64,000 bases of DNA from Pseudorhodoplanes sinuspersici (GTDB lineage Bacteria; Pseudomonadota; Alphaproteobacteria; Rhizobiales; Xanthobacteraceae), in assembly GCF_002119765.1 (NCBI RefSeq), contig NZ_CP021112.1:2908501-2972500 (forward strand), written 5' to 3'. The translations under genes were made by a program, and so were the position numbers. Shown here in pieces: positions 8,804-17,204 of this stretch (the first letter of the stretch is position 1; each line of letters opens with the position of its first letter). The notes below the pieces were generated by a model. That model did not search any database, was not told the DNA's origin, and saw nothing but the letters and a program-made list of their open reading frames with translations.

Positions 8804-9220
8804 ATGGCCAGATCTGCCGCGCGCAAACCCGCCAAAACCGCATCCGAGCCGCCGCCGGACGGCCCGCTCTGGAAGCTCGAAAGCAGCCATGCCCGGGTGA
8901 TCTCGCGCGGGCGGTTTGCCGCGCGGATGGGGCTCGCGGCTGCGGTCTGGGGCGCCTTGATGCTGATCAGCCTCGCCATCGGCATGGCGGGCTATGGCTT
9001 TTTCGAGAGCATGAGGCCGATCGACGGCTTTGTGAACACGTCGATGGTGCTGTCCGGCATGGGGCCGGTGGAGGACAGCCGGACCTTCGGCGGCAAGATC
9101 TTCTCCGGCGCGTTCGCCGTCTTCTCCGGCTTCGTCATCATCATCGGCGCCAGCGTCATCCTCGTTCCCATCTTCCATCGCGTGTTGCATCGTTTCCATA
9201 TGGAAGAATCGGGGAGCTGA
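8804..9220 (+). CDS. two-helix membrane protein, K+-channel-pore-like (copy 1)
   Basis: 138 residues. After a basic N-terminus come RFAARMG, a first hydrophobic helix (GLAAAVWGALMLISLAIGMAGYGFF), a re-entrant-like segment (IDGFVNTSMVLSGMGPV), and a second helix (GAFAVFSGFVIIIGASVILVPIFHRVLH). The order helix, pore-like loop, helix and the spacing to KIFSGAFAVFSG match two-helix potassium-channel pores, but LSGMGPV replaces the TTVGYGD selectivity filter. The start at 8804 is preferred to 8783 because the neighbouring paralogue aligns from this ATG and lacks the upstream one. No channel activity is shown. Confidence 0.55.
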   Translation: MARSAARKPAKTASEPPPDGPLWKLESSHARVISRGRFAARMGLAAAVWGALMLISLAIGMAGYGFFESMRPIDGFVNTSMVLSGMGPVEDSRTFGGKIFSGAFAVFSGFVIIIGASVILVPIFHRVLHRFHMEESGS

Positions 9221-9331
9221 CGGTGCCCGGCCGCATTTCGCTTCGCGTTCTGCGGATCATAAAAGTCATGCGGGTTCACGCTGGCGCGCTGAATATGGCC
9301 TATCATCGCGCAGCCGAATCGGATCCGCCGC

Positions 9332-9763
9332 ATGGCCAAATCCCCCGTCAGCAAATCCACCAAAAAGTCATCCGGCGGTGCCGCCTCCGGCCCGTCGCCC
9401 GAGGGTCCGCTCTGGGTGCTGGAGCGGCGCACCCACAAGGTGATCTCGCGTCATCGCTTTGCCGCACGCATGGGGCTGGCGATCCTGTTATGGGGCGTGC
9501 TCACCATCGTCGGTCTCGGCATCGGCATGGCCGGCTATGCGCATTTCGAGAACATGTCGTGGACCGATGCCTATGTGAATGCGGCGATGATCCTGTCCGG
9601 CATGGGGCCGGTCAGCGATCTGAAAACGCAGGCGGGCAAGATCTTCGCGGGCTCCTATGCGATCTTCTCCGGTCTCATCATCGTCATTGCCACAGGCTTC
9701 ATCCTTGCGCCGGTCTTCCATCGTGTGCTGCATAGTTTCCATGTGGAATCGGGAAAGGACTGA
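9332..9763 (+). CDS. two-helix membrane protein, K+-channel-pore-like (copy 2)
   Basis: 143 residues, a clear paralogue of the preceding gene. Shared blocks are SPEGPLWVLERRTHKVISR, RFAARMGLA, GIGMAGY, AAMILSGMGPV, GKIFAGSYAIFSG and FHRVLHSFHVE. It has the same two hydrophobic helices around a pore-loop-like segment with LSGMGPV. About 60 bp upstream of each start also match (both contain a TATCATCGCGC block), so the duplication included the promoter. The function is unknown; copies may form homo- or hetero-oligomers. Confidence 0.55.
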   Translation: MAKSPVSKSTKKSSGGAASGPSPEGPLWVLERRTHKVISRHRFAARMGLAILLWGVLTIVGLGIGMAGYAHFENMSWTDAYVNAAMILSGMGPVSDLKTQAGKIFAGSYAIFSGLIIVIATGFILAPVFHRVLHSFHVESGKD

Positions 9764-9769
9764 GTTGAC

Positions 9770-10165
9770 ATGACGGAGCCAAAGCCGCGCGGCACTCTCA
9801 CCGTGCGCGTCATCGCCATGCCGGCGGACACCAATGCCAATGGCGATATTTTCGGCGGCTGGGTGCTGTCGCGCATGGACCAGGCCGGCGGCATCGCCGC
9901 GGTCGAGCGCGCCCGCGGCCGCGCCGTGACCATCGCCATCCAGGCGATGACCTTTCACCGGCCGGTGCGGGTCGGCGATGTGCTGGAGGTCTATACCGAG
10001 GTGACCAAGGTCGGCCGCACCTCGATGGTGATCGAGATCGAGGCGATCGCGGTGCGCTTCAAGACCCGCCATCGCGAGAAGGTGACGGACGGCACCTTCA
10101 CCTTTGTCGCCATCGACGATGACGGAAAGCCGCGCCCGATCCCGCAGGATACGATCACGGCGTGA
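9770..10165 (+). CDS. acyl-CoA thioesterase, YciA-like hotdog protein
   Basis: 131 residues with a single hotdog domain. TNANGDIFGGWVLSRMDQAGG is the classic motif of the YciA/BACH acyl-CoA hydrolases, with the Asp and the glycine turn used for thioester hydrolysis; TFHRPVRVGDVLEVYTEV and GRTSMVIEIEA follow in the usual order. It should hydrolyse acyl-CoA to free acid and CoA in the cytosol. The start is only 6 bp after the preceding stop, so it may be transcribed with the two-helix protein. Confidence 0.9.
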   Translation: MTEPKPRGTLTVRVIAMPADTNANGDIFGGWVLSRMDQAGGIAAVERARGRAVTIAIQAMTFHRPVRVGDVLEVYTEVTKVGRTSMVIEIEAIAVRFKTRHREKVTDGTFTFVAIDDDGKPRPIPQDTITA

Positions 10166-10199
10166 ACCAAACCTGCGTCGATGCATTACACTTCCCGTC

Positions 10200-10233
10200 A
10201 TTCCGGGGCGCGCTGAAAGCGCGAACCCGGAAT
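10200..10233. repeat. REP-like palindrome
   Basis: ATTCCGGG at 10200-10207 pairs with CCCGGAAT at 10226-10233, and GCGCGCT/AGCGCG pairs inside. It sits between two co-directional genes, like the repeat family noted at 8114. Confidence 0.5.
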
Positions 10234-10261
10234 CCAGAGCAACGGCGGGACAGGGACGCGG

Positions 10262-11152
10262 ATGGGCGACACACTGGTTCTTCTGAATGCGCGCGCCGGC
10301 ACGCTGATCGATGCCGGCCCGGAGCGCGTGCGCGACGGACTGGTCGAGGCGCTCGACGGGCGCTGCTCGCGCAGCGATATCCGCCTGCTCAAGCCGCGCG
10401 ACCTGATCGCGGAGATCCAGCGTGCGGCGACGAGCGATTATTCCACTATCGTGGTCGGCGGCGGCGACGGCTCGGTCAGTTGCGCGGCGCGCGCGCTCGC
10501 CCATAGCGGCAAGACGCTCGGCGTGCTGCCGTTCGGCACCATCAATCTTCTGGCGCGCGATCTCAACATGCCGGCCAATGTGCATGAGGCGGTGCAGGCT
10601 TTGGGCGATGCCACGCCGCGCGTGATCGATCTCGCCCGCCTGAACGGGCGGGTGTTTCATTCGCTGTCGGGCCTTGGTTTCTTCAGCCAGATGGCGCGCG
10701 CGCGCGAGGAGGTGCGGGGCACGCCGTTCGGCCGCCTGATCGGTGTCGGCATCGCCGCCTTCCGCGCGCTGTCGCGGACCTATCCGTTCACGCTCGATAT
10801 CCGCACCGATCATCATCGCGAGCATGTCAAGGCGCTGGCGGTGCTGGTCACCAACAATCGCTTCAATCCGGACTGGCATCGTCCCGTTCTGGATGAAGGA
10901 ACGCTCGAGTTGCACATCGCCGAACATGCGGGTGCGTTGAGCAAGCTGAAAGCCAGCGCCAATCTGCTCACCGGCGCATGGCGCAACGATGACGACACCG
11001 ACGGCATCCGCAGTATCGTTGCCCGCCATGTCGTGATCGGCCGCGCCCGTAAGCGCGCCTTCGCCGCCACCGACGGCGAATTGCAGCGCGAGACAATTCC
11101 GCTGCGTTACGAGATCATGCCGAAGGCGCTGCGCGTGTTGTCGATAGGATAA
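10262..11152 (+). CDS. diacylglycerol kinase-family lipid kinase
   Basis: 296 residues. The N-terminal catalytic domain shows VLLNARAGT, VVGGGDGSVSCAARALA (nucleotide-binding GGGDGS) and LGVLPFGTINLLARDL, all hallmarks of the DAGK/YegS group. The C-terminal beta domain ends with ATDGELQRETIPLRYEIMPKALRVL, the usual DGE motif. It probably phosphorylates a lipid such as diacylglycerol at the inner membrane. A REP-like palindrome precedes it. Its TAA ends one base before the stop of the convergent UdgX gene, so the two 3' ends abut without a visible terminator. Confidence 0.88.
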   Translation: MGDTLVLLNARAGTLIDAGPERVRDGLVEALDGRCSRSDIRLLKPRDLIAEIQRAATSDYSTIVVGGGDGSVSCAARALAHSGKTLGVLPFGTINLLARDLNMPANVHEAVQALGDATPRVIDLARLNGRVFHSLSGLGFFSQMARAREEVRGTPFGRLIGVGIAAFRALSRTYPFTLDIRTDHHREHVKALAVLVTNNRFNPDWHRPVLDEGTLELHIAEHAGALSKLKASANLLTGAWRNDDDTDGIRSIVARHVVIGRARKRAFAATDGELQRETIPLRYEIMPKALRVLSIG

Positions 11153-11812
11153 TCAAGCACGGATCGCCGGCGCCAGGTCGCCGATGCGTTTGAGGTCCTT
11201 GAGGAAGGCGCGATAGGCCAGTTGCCGGCTCTCCTCGTCCGGCGCCCGCAACAGCGACGAGGGATGCACGGTGATGAAGCCCTTGTGCTGCGGAAACGAA
11301 AACGGCCCGCGCATTTTCGTCACGGCAACGGCCTGCAGCGCCAGCGCCTGCGCGGCGGTCGCGCCGAGCGCCACCACGAGATCGGGTTTGATGGCGGCGA
11401 GTTCACCCTCCAGCCAGAAGCGGCAGGCGCGCACTTCGCCGGCATTCGGCCGCTTGTGCAGACGGCGCTTGCCGCGCGGCTCAAATTTGAAATGCTTCAC
11501 CGCGTTGGTGACATAAGCGCGCGAGCGATCGAGCCCGGCTTCCTCCATCGCCTTGTCGAACATGCGGCCGGCGGGTCCGACGAACGGCTTGCCGGCGAGG
11601 TCTTCCTGATCGCCCGGCTGCTCGCCGACGAAGACCACGGGCGCGTTGCGCGGCCCTTCGCCGAACACGGTCTGCGTCGCATTCCGGTAGAGCGGGCAGC
11701 GGGTGCAGTGTTCGGCCTCCTGGCGCATGGCGGTAAGGCTGCCGGTGGCGTGACCGGTTTCGTCATTGCGACCTTGTCTTGCAAGCACATCCGGTTGCGC
11801 CACGGTCCTCAT
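11153..11812 (-). CDS. udgX: UdgX-type uracil-DNA glycosylase
   Basis: 219 residues from the ATG at 11812. An N-terminal CTRC (Cys36, Cys39) belongs to the Fe-S cluster, motif A is GEQPGDQED (63-71), and GKRRLHKRP places KRRLH at 115-119. The KRRxH insertion distinguishes UdgX from family 4 glycosylases; in the mycobacterial enzyme the His of this motif (His119 here) forms a covalent bond to DNA after uracil removal. The late motif HPSSLLRAPD is present. The enzyme is expected to bind uracil-containing DNA tightly in the cytosol. The Ile of the usual KRRIH is Leu here. Confidence 0.85.
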   Translation of the reverse strand: MRTVAQPDVLARQGRNDETGHATGSLTAMRQEAEHCTRCPLYRNATQTVFGEGPRNAPVVFVGEQPGDQEDLAGKPFVGPAGRMFDKAMEEAGLDRSRAYVTNAVKHFKFEPRGKRRLHKRPNAGEVRACRFWLEGELAAIKPDLVVALGATAAQALALQAVAVTKMRGPFSFPQHKGFITVHPSSLLRAPDEESRQLAYRAFLKDLKRIGDLAPAIRA

Positions 11813-11874
11813 CTTGATCCCGCCTTTGAACGCGTCATGACGGGATAAGAGCCATGGTGTCGCGGCAGTTCCGT

Positions 11875-12471
11875 TCACGGCAGCAGATCGTCGGGCACGT
11901 GATCGGGCGAATAATCGCCTGGCCGGTTCCTGTTCCAGACGCGCCAGCCGGCATAGACAAAGCCGCCGCTGGTAAAGGCGATGCCGAACGTCTCGAACGA
12001 GGGCTTCCAAAGGATCAGAAACGCCGGCAATGCGCCAAACAGCAGCGCTCCCGCGAGCATCGCCGTCGAGACGATCATGTAGCGCGTCTCGCTCAATCCA
12101 CCATTGAAACCGATGCGGTTGCGATCATGCATCGGGATTCGTCGGTGAAAATCGCGGATGAAATCGATGTAATGTTGCCGCTGGTCCGCATCGGCGCGGC
12201 CATGGCTATCGCCGCTGAAGATCGTGAGCTTGCGATAATTGCCGAACCTGACGGTGCAGATGCCGATGGGGATGTCGTCGCCTCGCACGAAAGTCGTCTG
12301 CAGGCGGATCGACCGGATTTCGCGGAAAGCGATCGTCCGGGTTTCGCGCTCGGAGGTGAAGGTGACGCCGGCAGCATCCAGCCGGACGCTGCGCGTGTCG
12401 ATGGACCAAGACATCCCGGTGTCGCCATCGACGAAATAGAGTGGATATTCGGCAGGTTGCGCGGGTTCCAT
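11875..12471 (-). CDS. hypothetical membrane protein with PH-like N-terminal region
   Basis: 198 residues. The first 120 look like an antiparallel beta domain (SWSIDTRSVRLDAAGVTFTS, TIAFREIRSIRLQ, GICTVRFGNYRKLTIFSG), reminiscent of bacterial PH-like folds. Two hydrophobic helices follow (YMIVSTAMLAGALLFGALPAFLIL and FGIAFTSGGFVYAGWRVW). I do not recognise a named family. It is divergent from the DUF4112 gene and lies 62 bp upstream of udgX in the same direction, so co-transcription is possible. Confidence 0.55.
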   Translation of the reverse strand: MEPAQPAEYPLYFVDGDTGMSWSIDTRSVRLDAAGVTFTSERETRTIAFREIRSIRLQTTFVRGDDIPIGICTVRFGNYRKLTIFSGDSHGRADADQRQHYIDFIRDFHRRIPMHDRNRIGFNGGLSETRYMIVSTAMLAGALLFGALPAFLILWKPSFETFGIAFTSGGFVYAGWRVWNRNRPGDYSPDHVPDDLLP

Positions 12472-12541
12472 CCTATCAGTCTACGCGCCCGGTGGTTCCT
12501 GTTAATCTTGTATTCCGCTCGGCCATGCCCATGTTTTCGCT

Positions 12542-12943
12542 ATGTCCACAACCTATGCTTCCACCCTTCACGGCAGGTTCGCGCGCTCGCCAAGCCGCGC
12601 GCAGCGGCTTGCGCGTCTCGATCGGCTGGCGACGCTGCTCGACACGGCGTTCGTGATTCCGTTCACGAAAATCCGCTTCGGTGTCGACGGCCTGTTCGGC
12701 CTTGCGCCGGTGGTGGGCGATGTCGTCACCACGGGTCTTGCGCTCTACATCGTCTATGAAGCGCACAAGCTCGGGGCGCCGAGGCATGTGCTGGCGCGCA
12801 TGATCGGCAATGTCGCGCTCGACGGCCTGATCGGCGCGGTGCCGGTCGCTGGCGACGTGTTCGACGTGATCTGGCGCGCCAACAAGCGCAACGTCCGCAT
12901 CCTGCGCGAGCATCTAGATCGCGAGGCGCAAAAGGGGCGGTAA
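12542..12943 (+). CDS. DUF4112 membrane protein
   Basis: 133 residues. LDRLATLLDTAFVIPFTKIRFGVDGLFGLAPVVGD followed by IGNVALDGLIGAVPVAGDVFDVIWRANKRNVRIL is the DUF4112 signature, with two GxxPxxGD repeats around hydrophobic helices. The family has no assigned function. An alternative start lies at an in-frame upstream position only a few bases away; homology does not decide. Confidence 0.85.
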   Translation: MSTTYASTLHGRFARSPSRAQRLARLDRLATLLDTAFVIPFTKIRFGVDGLFGLAPVVGDVVTTGLALYIVYEAHKLGAPRHVLARMIGNVALDGLIGAVPVAGDVFDVIWRANKRNVRILREHLDREAQKGR

Positions 12944-12995
12944 ACCCTAAAGCCCTGTGCTACACAAACCCCCGCAATATCCTTTGGGGGAATTC

Positions 12996-13961
12996 ATGCT
13001 CAAGAAGCCTGCCTGTCCGGTGATCGCCATCGAGGAGCATTACTGGGACAAGGAATTATCCGACACCTATCAGGGCATCGGCCGCGCCACCCAGGCGGAA
13101 GAACAGACGCGGCGCATGCTCGATCTCGGCGAGCTGCGCATCCGCGAGATGGATGAAGCCGGCATCGATGTGCAGGTGCTCTCGCATGGCTCACCGTCGA
13201 CGCAATTGCTCACCGGCCCTGAGGGCATCGCGCTGACCAAGCGCGTCAATGACCGGCTTGCCGAAGCCATCGCCAGACATCCCACCCGCTTTGCCGGCTT
13301 CTGTGCGCTGCCGACATCCGACCCGGAGGCCGCCGCGGCCGAGCTCGAACGCTGTGTCAAGAACGGCTTCAAGGGTGCGATGATCCACGGTCTCGCCAAT
13401 GGTGTGTGGATGGATGACGTGCGCCTGCGTCCGATTTTCGCGCAAGCCGAAAAACTCGACGTGCCGATCTATCTGCATCCGTCGGTGCCAATGCAGCCGG
13501 TGATGGATGCCTATTACAAGGATTACATCAAGGACTTCCCGATGGTGATCCGCGCCGCCTGGGGCTTCACCGTCGAGACGGCGACGATCGCGATCCGCAT
13601 GATCCTGTCCGGCATGTTTCAGGAACATCCGAAACTGAAGATCATTCTCGGCCATCTCGGCGAAACGCTGCCGTTCCTTCTGTGGCGCATCGATCATGCG
13701 CTGGCACGGCCGGGACAGAAACAGCTGAACTTCCGCGACGTCTTCTGCAAAAACTTCTATGTCACCACCAGCGGCTTCTTCTCCAATCCGGCGTTGCTCT
13801 GCACGGTGATGGAATTGGGTGTCGATCGCATCCTGTTCGCTGTGGACTGGCCGTTCGTCGCCAACACCCCCGGCACGCAATGGGTCGACACCATCCCGCT
13901 GTCGGATGAGGACAAGATCAAGATCCTCAGCGGCAACGCCAAGACGCTGTTGAAGATGTAA
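12996..13961 (+). CDS. amidohydrolase-2 family hydrolase/decarboxylase
   Basis: 321 residues of the TIM-barrel amidohydrolase-2 (ACMSD and gamma-resorcylate decarboxylase) family. IEEHY gives the metal ligands Glu13 and His15, IYLHPS gives His161, and FAVDWPF gives Asp284. LGHLGETLPF and TTSGFFSNPA are also family segments. Members decarboxylate hydroxylated aromatic or pyridine acids, or hydrolyse related rings. GGGGG at 12986-12990 fixes the ATG at 12996. It is about 45% similar by eye to the island gene at 50425, so the host already has this chemistry. Confidence 0.85.
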   Translation: MLKKPACPVIAIEEHYWDKELSDTYQGIGRATQAEEQTRRMLDLGELRIREMDEAGIDVQVLSHGSPSTQLLTGPEGIALTKRVNDRLAEAIARHPTRFAGFCALPTSDPEAAAAELERCVKNGFKGAMIHGLANGVWMDDVRLRPIFAQAEKLDVPIYLHPSVPMQPVMDAYYKDYIKDFPMVIRAAWGFTVETATIAIRMILSGMFQEHPKLKIILGHLGETLPFLLWRIDHALARPGQKQLNFRDVFCKNFYVTTSGFFSNPALLCTVMELGVDRILFAVDWPFVANTPGTQWVDTIPLSDEDKIKILSGNAKTLLKM

Positions 13962-13986
13962 GACGCGCTCCGCCTTCATCTTCAAG

Positions 13987-14012
13987 CACAAGTCGGCTAC
14001 CGCCGACTTGTG
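13987..14012. terminator. perfect 11-bp hairpin after the amidohydrolase gene
   Basis: CACAAGTCGGC (13987-13997), loop TACC, GCCGACTTGTG (14002-14012). It starts 26 bp after the stop. A T-poor tail makes it a weak intrinsic terminator. Confidence 0.55.
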
Positions 14013-14055
14013 TGGATCGCGTCTCGAAGAAAGAGGCCGGGCACGATGCTCTCCC

Positions 14056-14109
14056 AAGCCCTCGCCCTTCGAGACGCATGCTGCGCATGGTTCCTCGGGG
14101 TGAGGGCTT
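14056..14109. repeat. interspersed palindromic repeat
   Basis: AAGCCCTC at 14056-14063 is inverted at 14102-14109; the inner part (TTCGAGACGC, TGCTGCGCA, CCTCGGGGTGAGG) has the look of the abundant alphaproteobacterial repeat found after genes. The stretch 14110-14680 beyond it contains no gene that I can support, only a 14-bp tandem duplication near 14313-14340. Confidence 0.45.
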
Positions 14110-14680
14110 GAACTCACGGCACGTCGTCATCTCCTCCGCATCGCTTTCCCTTCGAGATGCTCGATCTGTCGCGCCACGCGCCGCTACGGCGTGCCTCATT
14201 ATGGCTGCATTTCAAGGCCCGATTTCGCTGGTAAAACACGGTTTTTGGGTCTATACGGCTGTGCGGACCGGGCGTGACAGTGATCGCGGTTTTGGGCGCC
14301 GCCTCGGCCATCTTGGTCCATCGAAATTGGTCCATTGAAATTTGCCCAGCGGGACATCGATCCTCACGGCTTTCGATGATCATCGTGATCGCATGTGTGC
14401 CACGGCGGCAAAATCCATGTGCGTGGCACAAGGATTCTGAATGACCTCAAAAGGTCGAAGTTCTGATCTTCAATTCGGGGATAACCGGGGACCACATTGA
14501 TCGGCTTATTAGATCCATCATCGCTGCAATATTTGCATCCGATGTCCTGCCGCTGATCCGGCATGATGAAGCGCGGAGCGACTTGCTTAGCGACTCGGTC
14601 GGCGCGTCGACGCGTTGAAATCAACAAGAAACTCGGCCGTCAGGATCAACTGGAGCGGACGGCCGCAAACGGAGCTGCAC

Positions 14681-14893
14681 ATGACTGACCGCACGCATCA
14701 ATTCAAAGTCGATGAATGGGTGGATATTCTCCCGTCGACCTTGCGTTCAGCCGCGCCCGGACGATATCGCATCGTTCGCCTCATTCCCTGTGATGCTGAA
14801 GATCCCCGCTATTGCATTCGCAGCCCGCAAGAAAAGCACGATCGCGTGGTGCCTGAGCGCGATCTGCGCCGCATCGAAGACGTGGTTGCTTAA
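14681..14893 (+). CDS. small conserved rhizobial hypothetical protein
   Basis: 70 residues: a charged, probably single-domain cytosolic protein. The order FKVDEWVDILP, RSAAPGRYRIVRLIP, RYCIRSPQEKHDRVVPERDLRR matches a small family widespread in Bradyrhizobium-like genomes, where a short SH3-like beta protein is likely. A longer start at 14615 is possible, but the ATG at 14681 follows a CGGAG and is where the homologous pattern begins. The function is unknown. Confidence 0.55.
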   Translation: MTDRTHQFKVDEWVDILPSTLRSAAPGRYRIVRLIPCDAEDPRYCIRSPQEKHDRVVPERDLRRIEDVVA

Positions 14894-14953
14894 AGCAAAC
14901 GATCGCCAAACGATCTTTCTCTGAAGCGACGCACCTCAACCAGCCAATCGAAA

Positions 14954-14991
14954 CGCGCGGTGCGCAATGTCCTGGCATTGCGCACCGCGCG
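14954..14991. terminator. strong bidirectional hairpin
   Basis: A perfect 16-bp stem: CGCGCGGTGCGCAATG at 14954-14969, a 6-nt loop, and CATTGCGCACCGCGCG at 14976-14991. It separates the small gene from the convergent dctA and can end both transcripts. Confidence 0.75.
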
Positions 14992-14997
14992 CCATGT

Positions 14998-16335
14998 TTA
15001 AGCGCGCACGTGTTCCAGCTCTTCGCCAAGCTGAATCGGATGCGCCATGGTTTCGTGCAGCTTGTCCTTGTCGAGTTCGCCTTCCGACCGGCTGATGACG
15101 ATGGTGGCGACGCCATTGCCGATCAGATTGGTCAGCGCGCGGCATTCGCTCATGAATTTGTCGATGCCGACAAGGATGGCGAGCGACTGGATCGGAATAT
15201 CCGGCACGATGGCGAGTGTCGCCGCCAAGGTGATGAAGCCGGCGCCGGTAACGCCGGATGCGCCTTTCGAGGTGATCATAGCGACGCCGAGAATGCCCAG
15301 TTCCTGCCAGATCGTCAGTGGCGTGTTGGTCGCCTGCGCCAGAAACAGGATCGACAGCGTCATATAGATGTTGGTGCCGTCGAGATTGAAGCTGTAGCCG
15401 GTCGGGATGACGAGACCGACCACGGACCGCGATGCGCCGAGACGCTCCATCTTCTGGATCATCTGCGGCAAAACGGACTCCGATGACGATGTGCCGAGCA
15501 CGATCAGCAATTCATCCTTGATATAGGCGATGAAGCGGATGATCGAGAAACCGGCCAGGCGCGCAACGCCGCCGAGCACGATCAGGACAAACAGCACGCT
15601 CGTCAGATAGAAGGTGCCGATCAGCGCCGCCAAATTCCACAACGAGCCGATGCCATAGGCGCCGATGGTGAACGCCATGGCACCGAACGCGCCGATCGGC
15701 GCAGCGCGCACGATGATGCGGATCACGCCGAAGAACACTTTCGCGGCCAGGTCGATCGCATGGGTGATCGGCTCGCCGGCCTTGCCCATGAAGGCGATGG
15801 CGAAACCCGACAGGATCGACACCAGCAGCACCTGCAAAAGATCGCCGCGCGCCAGCGCCCCGAAATAGCTTTCGGGAATGATTGCTATCAGATGCGCGAC
15901 GATGCCTTGCTCTTGTGCCTGGGTGACGTAGGTCGCGATTGAATTCGGATCGATCGTCGCGGGATCGATATTGAATCCGGCACCTGGCTGCAGCGTGCGG
16001 CCGACGAGAAGGCCGATGGCCAGCGCGATGGTGGAGATGACCTCGAAATAGATCAGCGATTTGATGCCGACGCGGCCGACCCGCTTGAGATCGCCCATCG
16101 ACGAAATGCCATGCACGACGGTGCAGAAGATCACCGGAGCGATCATCATCTTGATCAGCGCGATGAAGCCGTCGCCGAGTGGCTTCAGCGCCTTGCCGAG
16201 ATCCGGATAGAGATAGCCGATGAGGATGCCAAGCGCGATGGCCGCGAGAACCTGGATATAGAGGATCGTGTACCAGGGGCGATGGCGCTTGATCGGGATG
16301 GGTGTTGCGACTGTCGAGATCACATCTTCGGCCAT
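14998..16335 (-). CDS. dctA: C4-dicarboxylate/H+ symporter
   Basis: 445 residues, the normal DctA length, of the DAACS (glutamate/C4-dicarboxylate) symporter family. It imports succinate, fumarate, malate and related acids across the inner membrane. [18 protein letters not shown] is the re-entrant serine-rich hairpin, and [18 protein letters not shown] carries the (D/N)GT binding motif; about eight membrane helices are visible. GAAGGA precedes the ATG at 16335. It stands alone, with no dctBD nearby. The fumarate or succinate ends of the catabolic routes in this window would feed the same C4 pool. Confidence 0.95.
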   Translation of the reverse strand: MAEDVISTVATPIPIKRHRPWYTILYIQVLAAIALGILIGYLYPDLGKALKPLGDGFIALIKMMIAPVIFCTVVHGISSMGDLKRVGRVGIKSLIYFEVISTIALAIGLLVGRTLQPGAGFNIDPATIDPNSIATYVTQAQEQGIVAHLIAIIPESYFGALARGDLLQVLLVSILSGFAIAFMGKAGEPITHAIDLAAKVFFGVIRIIVRAAPIGAFGAMAFTIGAYGIGSLWNLAALIGTFYLTSVLFVLIVLGGVARLAGFSIIRFIAYIKDELLIVLGTSSSESVLPQMIQKMERLGASRSVVGLVIPTGYSFNLDGTNIYMTLSILFLAQATNTPLTIWQELGILGVAMITSKGASGVTGAGFITLAATLAIVPDIPIQSLAILVGIDKFMSECRALTNLIGNGVATIVISRSEGELDKDKLHETMAHPIQLGEELEHVRA

Positions 16336-16609
16336 TGGATGATCCTTCGTTGCAACGCCTGACCGGGCGCCACGCCGCGGACAATCCGCGCCCTAAATAA
16401 TGTCGGCCGGCGACCTTTCAGCGATGTGAATATGGAAGGCGGCATTGCATCGATGCAGAGCGCAAAACAGCAACCGAAATCAAAATGGGCAATTTCGGGC
16501 TTGACAATTCGCCACCTGAACCTGTCGAGGGGCGTGTCCTGGGACGCCATGAGACGCGGGATCAGGGCGGCGCCTGCGGGCGGGGCGGCGCAGCAAACCG
16601 ACACGGCCA

Positions 16610-16958
16610 ATGCCGGGCGACGAGGACGAGGATGACGATGGCGATCCTTATACGCTTCCGCGCGATATCTGGCGCACATGGATGGATGCCAGGAACGCGT
16701 GGTCGAGTTGTCATCGCCACGCTTGCAAACGCGAACGGGCCTGCCGCGGACGTGAGGTGCAATGCGTCGATGAATTGCCGTCGCCCAAGTGGCGCGGCAA
16801 GTCCGGAAAAAATTGAGCGCGACAACGCGCGAAACGCGGCGATCTTTCGGCGCACGTTGCGCGAGCGCGAGCTGGAACTGGAGCAGCAAGAAAGAGCCCG
16901 GAACGCCGAAGCGGCACCGCAGCCGAAAGCCCGCAGGCAGCGTCGGCCGAGACGCTGA
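16610..16958 (+). pseudogene. Cys-rich small protein gene split at an A6 tract
   Basis: The frame from 16610 encodes an acidic start (PGDEDEDDDGDPY), then RDIWRTWMDARNAWSSCHRHACKRERACRG with four spaced cysteines, and stops at 16816. The coding sense continues in the next frame (IERDNARNAAIFRRTLRERELELEQQ) to 16958. The switch falls on a run of six A at 16807-16812; with five A the two parts join into a protein of about 115 residues. The cysteine pattern resembles small rhizobial hypothetical proteins. A sequencing error, a recent mutation or slippage would all explain it. No function is known. Confidence 0.5.
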
Positions 16959-17204
16959 TGCGCGCGCATTGAGGCGGTTTGTGCCGGTATTAAAACCTGT
17001 GACGGGACGTGGGCGAGCCACCACATTCTCGCCGTATCCTGTCTTACCTCCAGGTCATCACGCCCGCCTGAATGGCTTGGCATGACTTACGGGTTTTGGG
17101 GCGGAAATTGTCACAAACCGTGACTTCATGCGGCGGAACGTGCCGCACCGTCGCCTCAATCAACAGTGAGCAGGAAAATATCCATAACGACGACTGGAGC
17201 TCAG

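Noticed and set aside
9488-11029. 513-codon minus-strand frame
   Set aside because: It lies opposite the thioesterase and lipid kinase genes, both clear; low-complexity translation.
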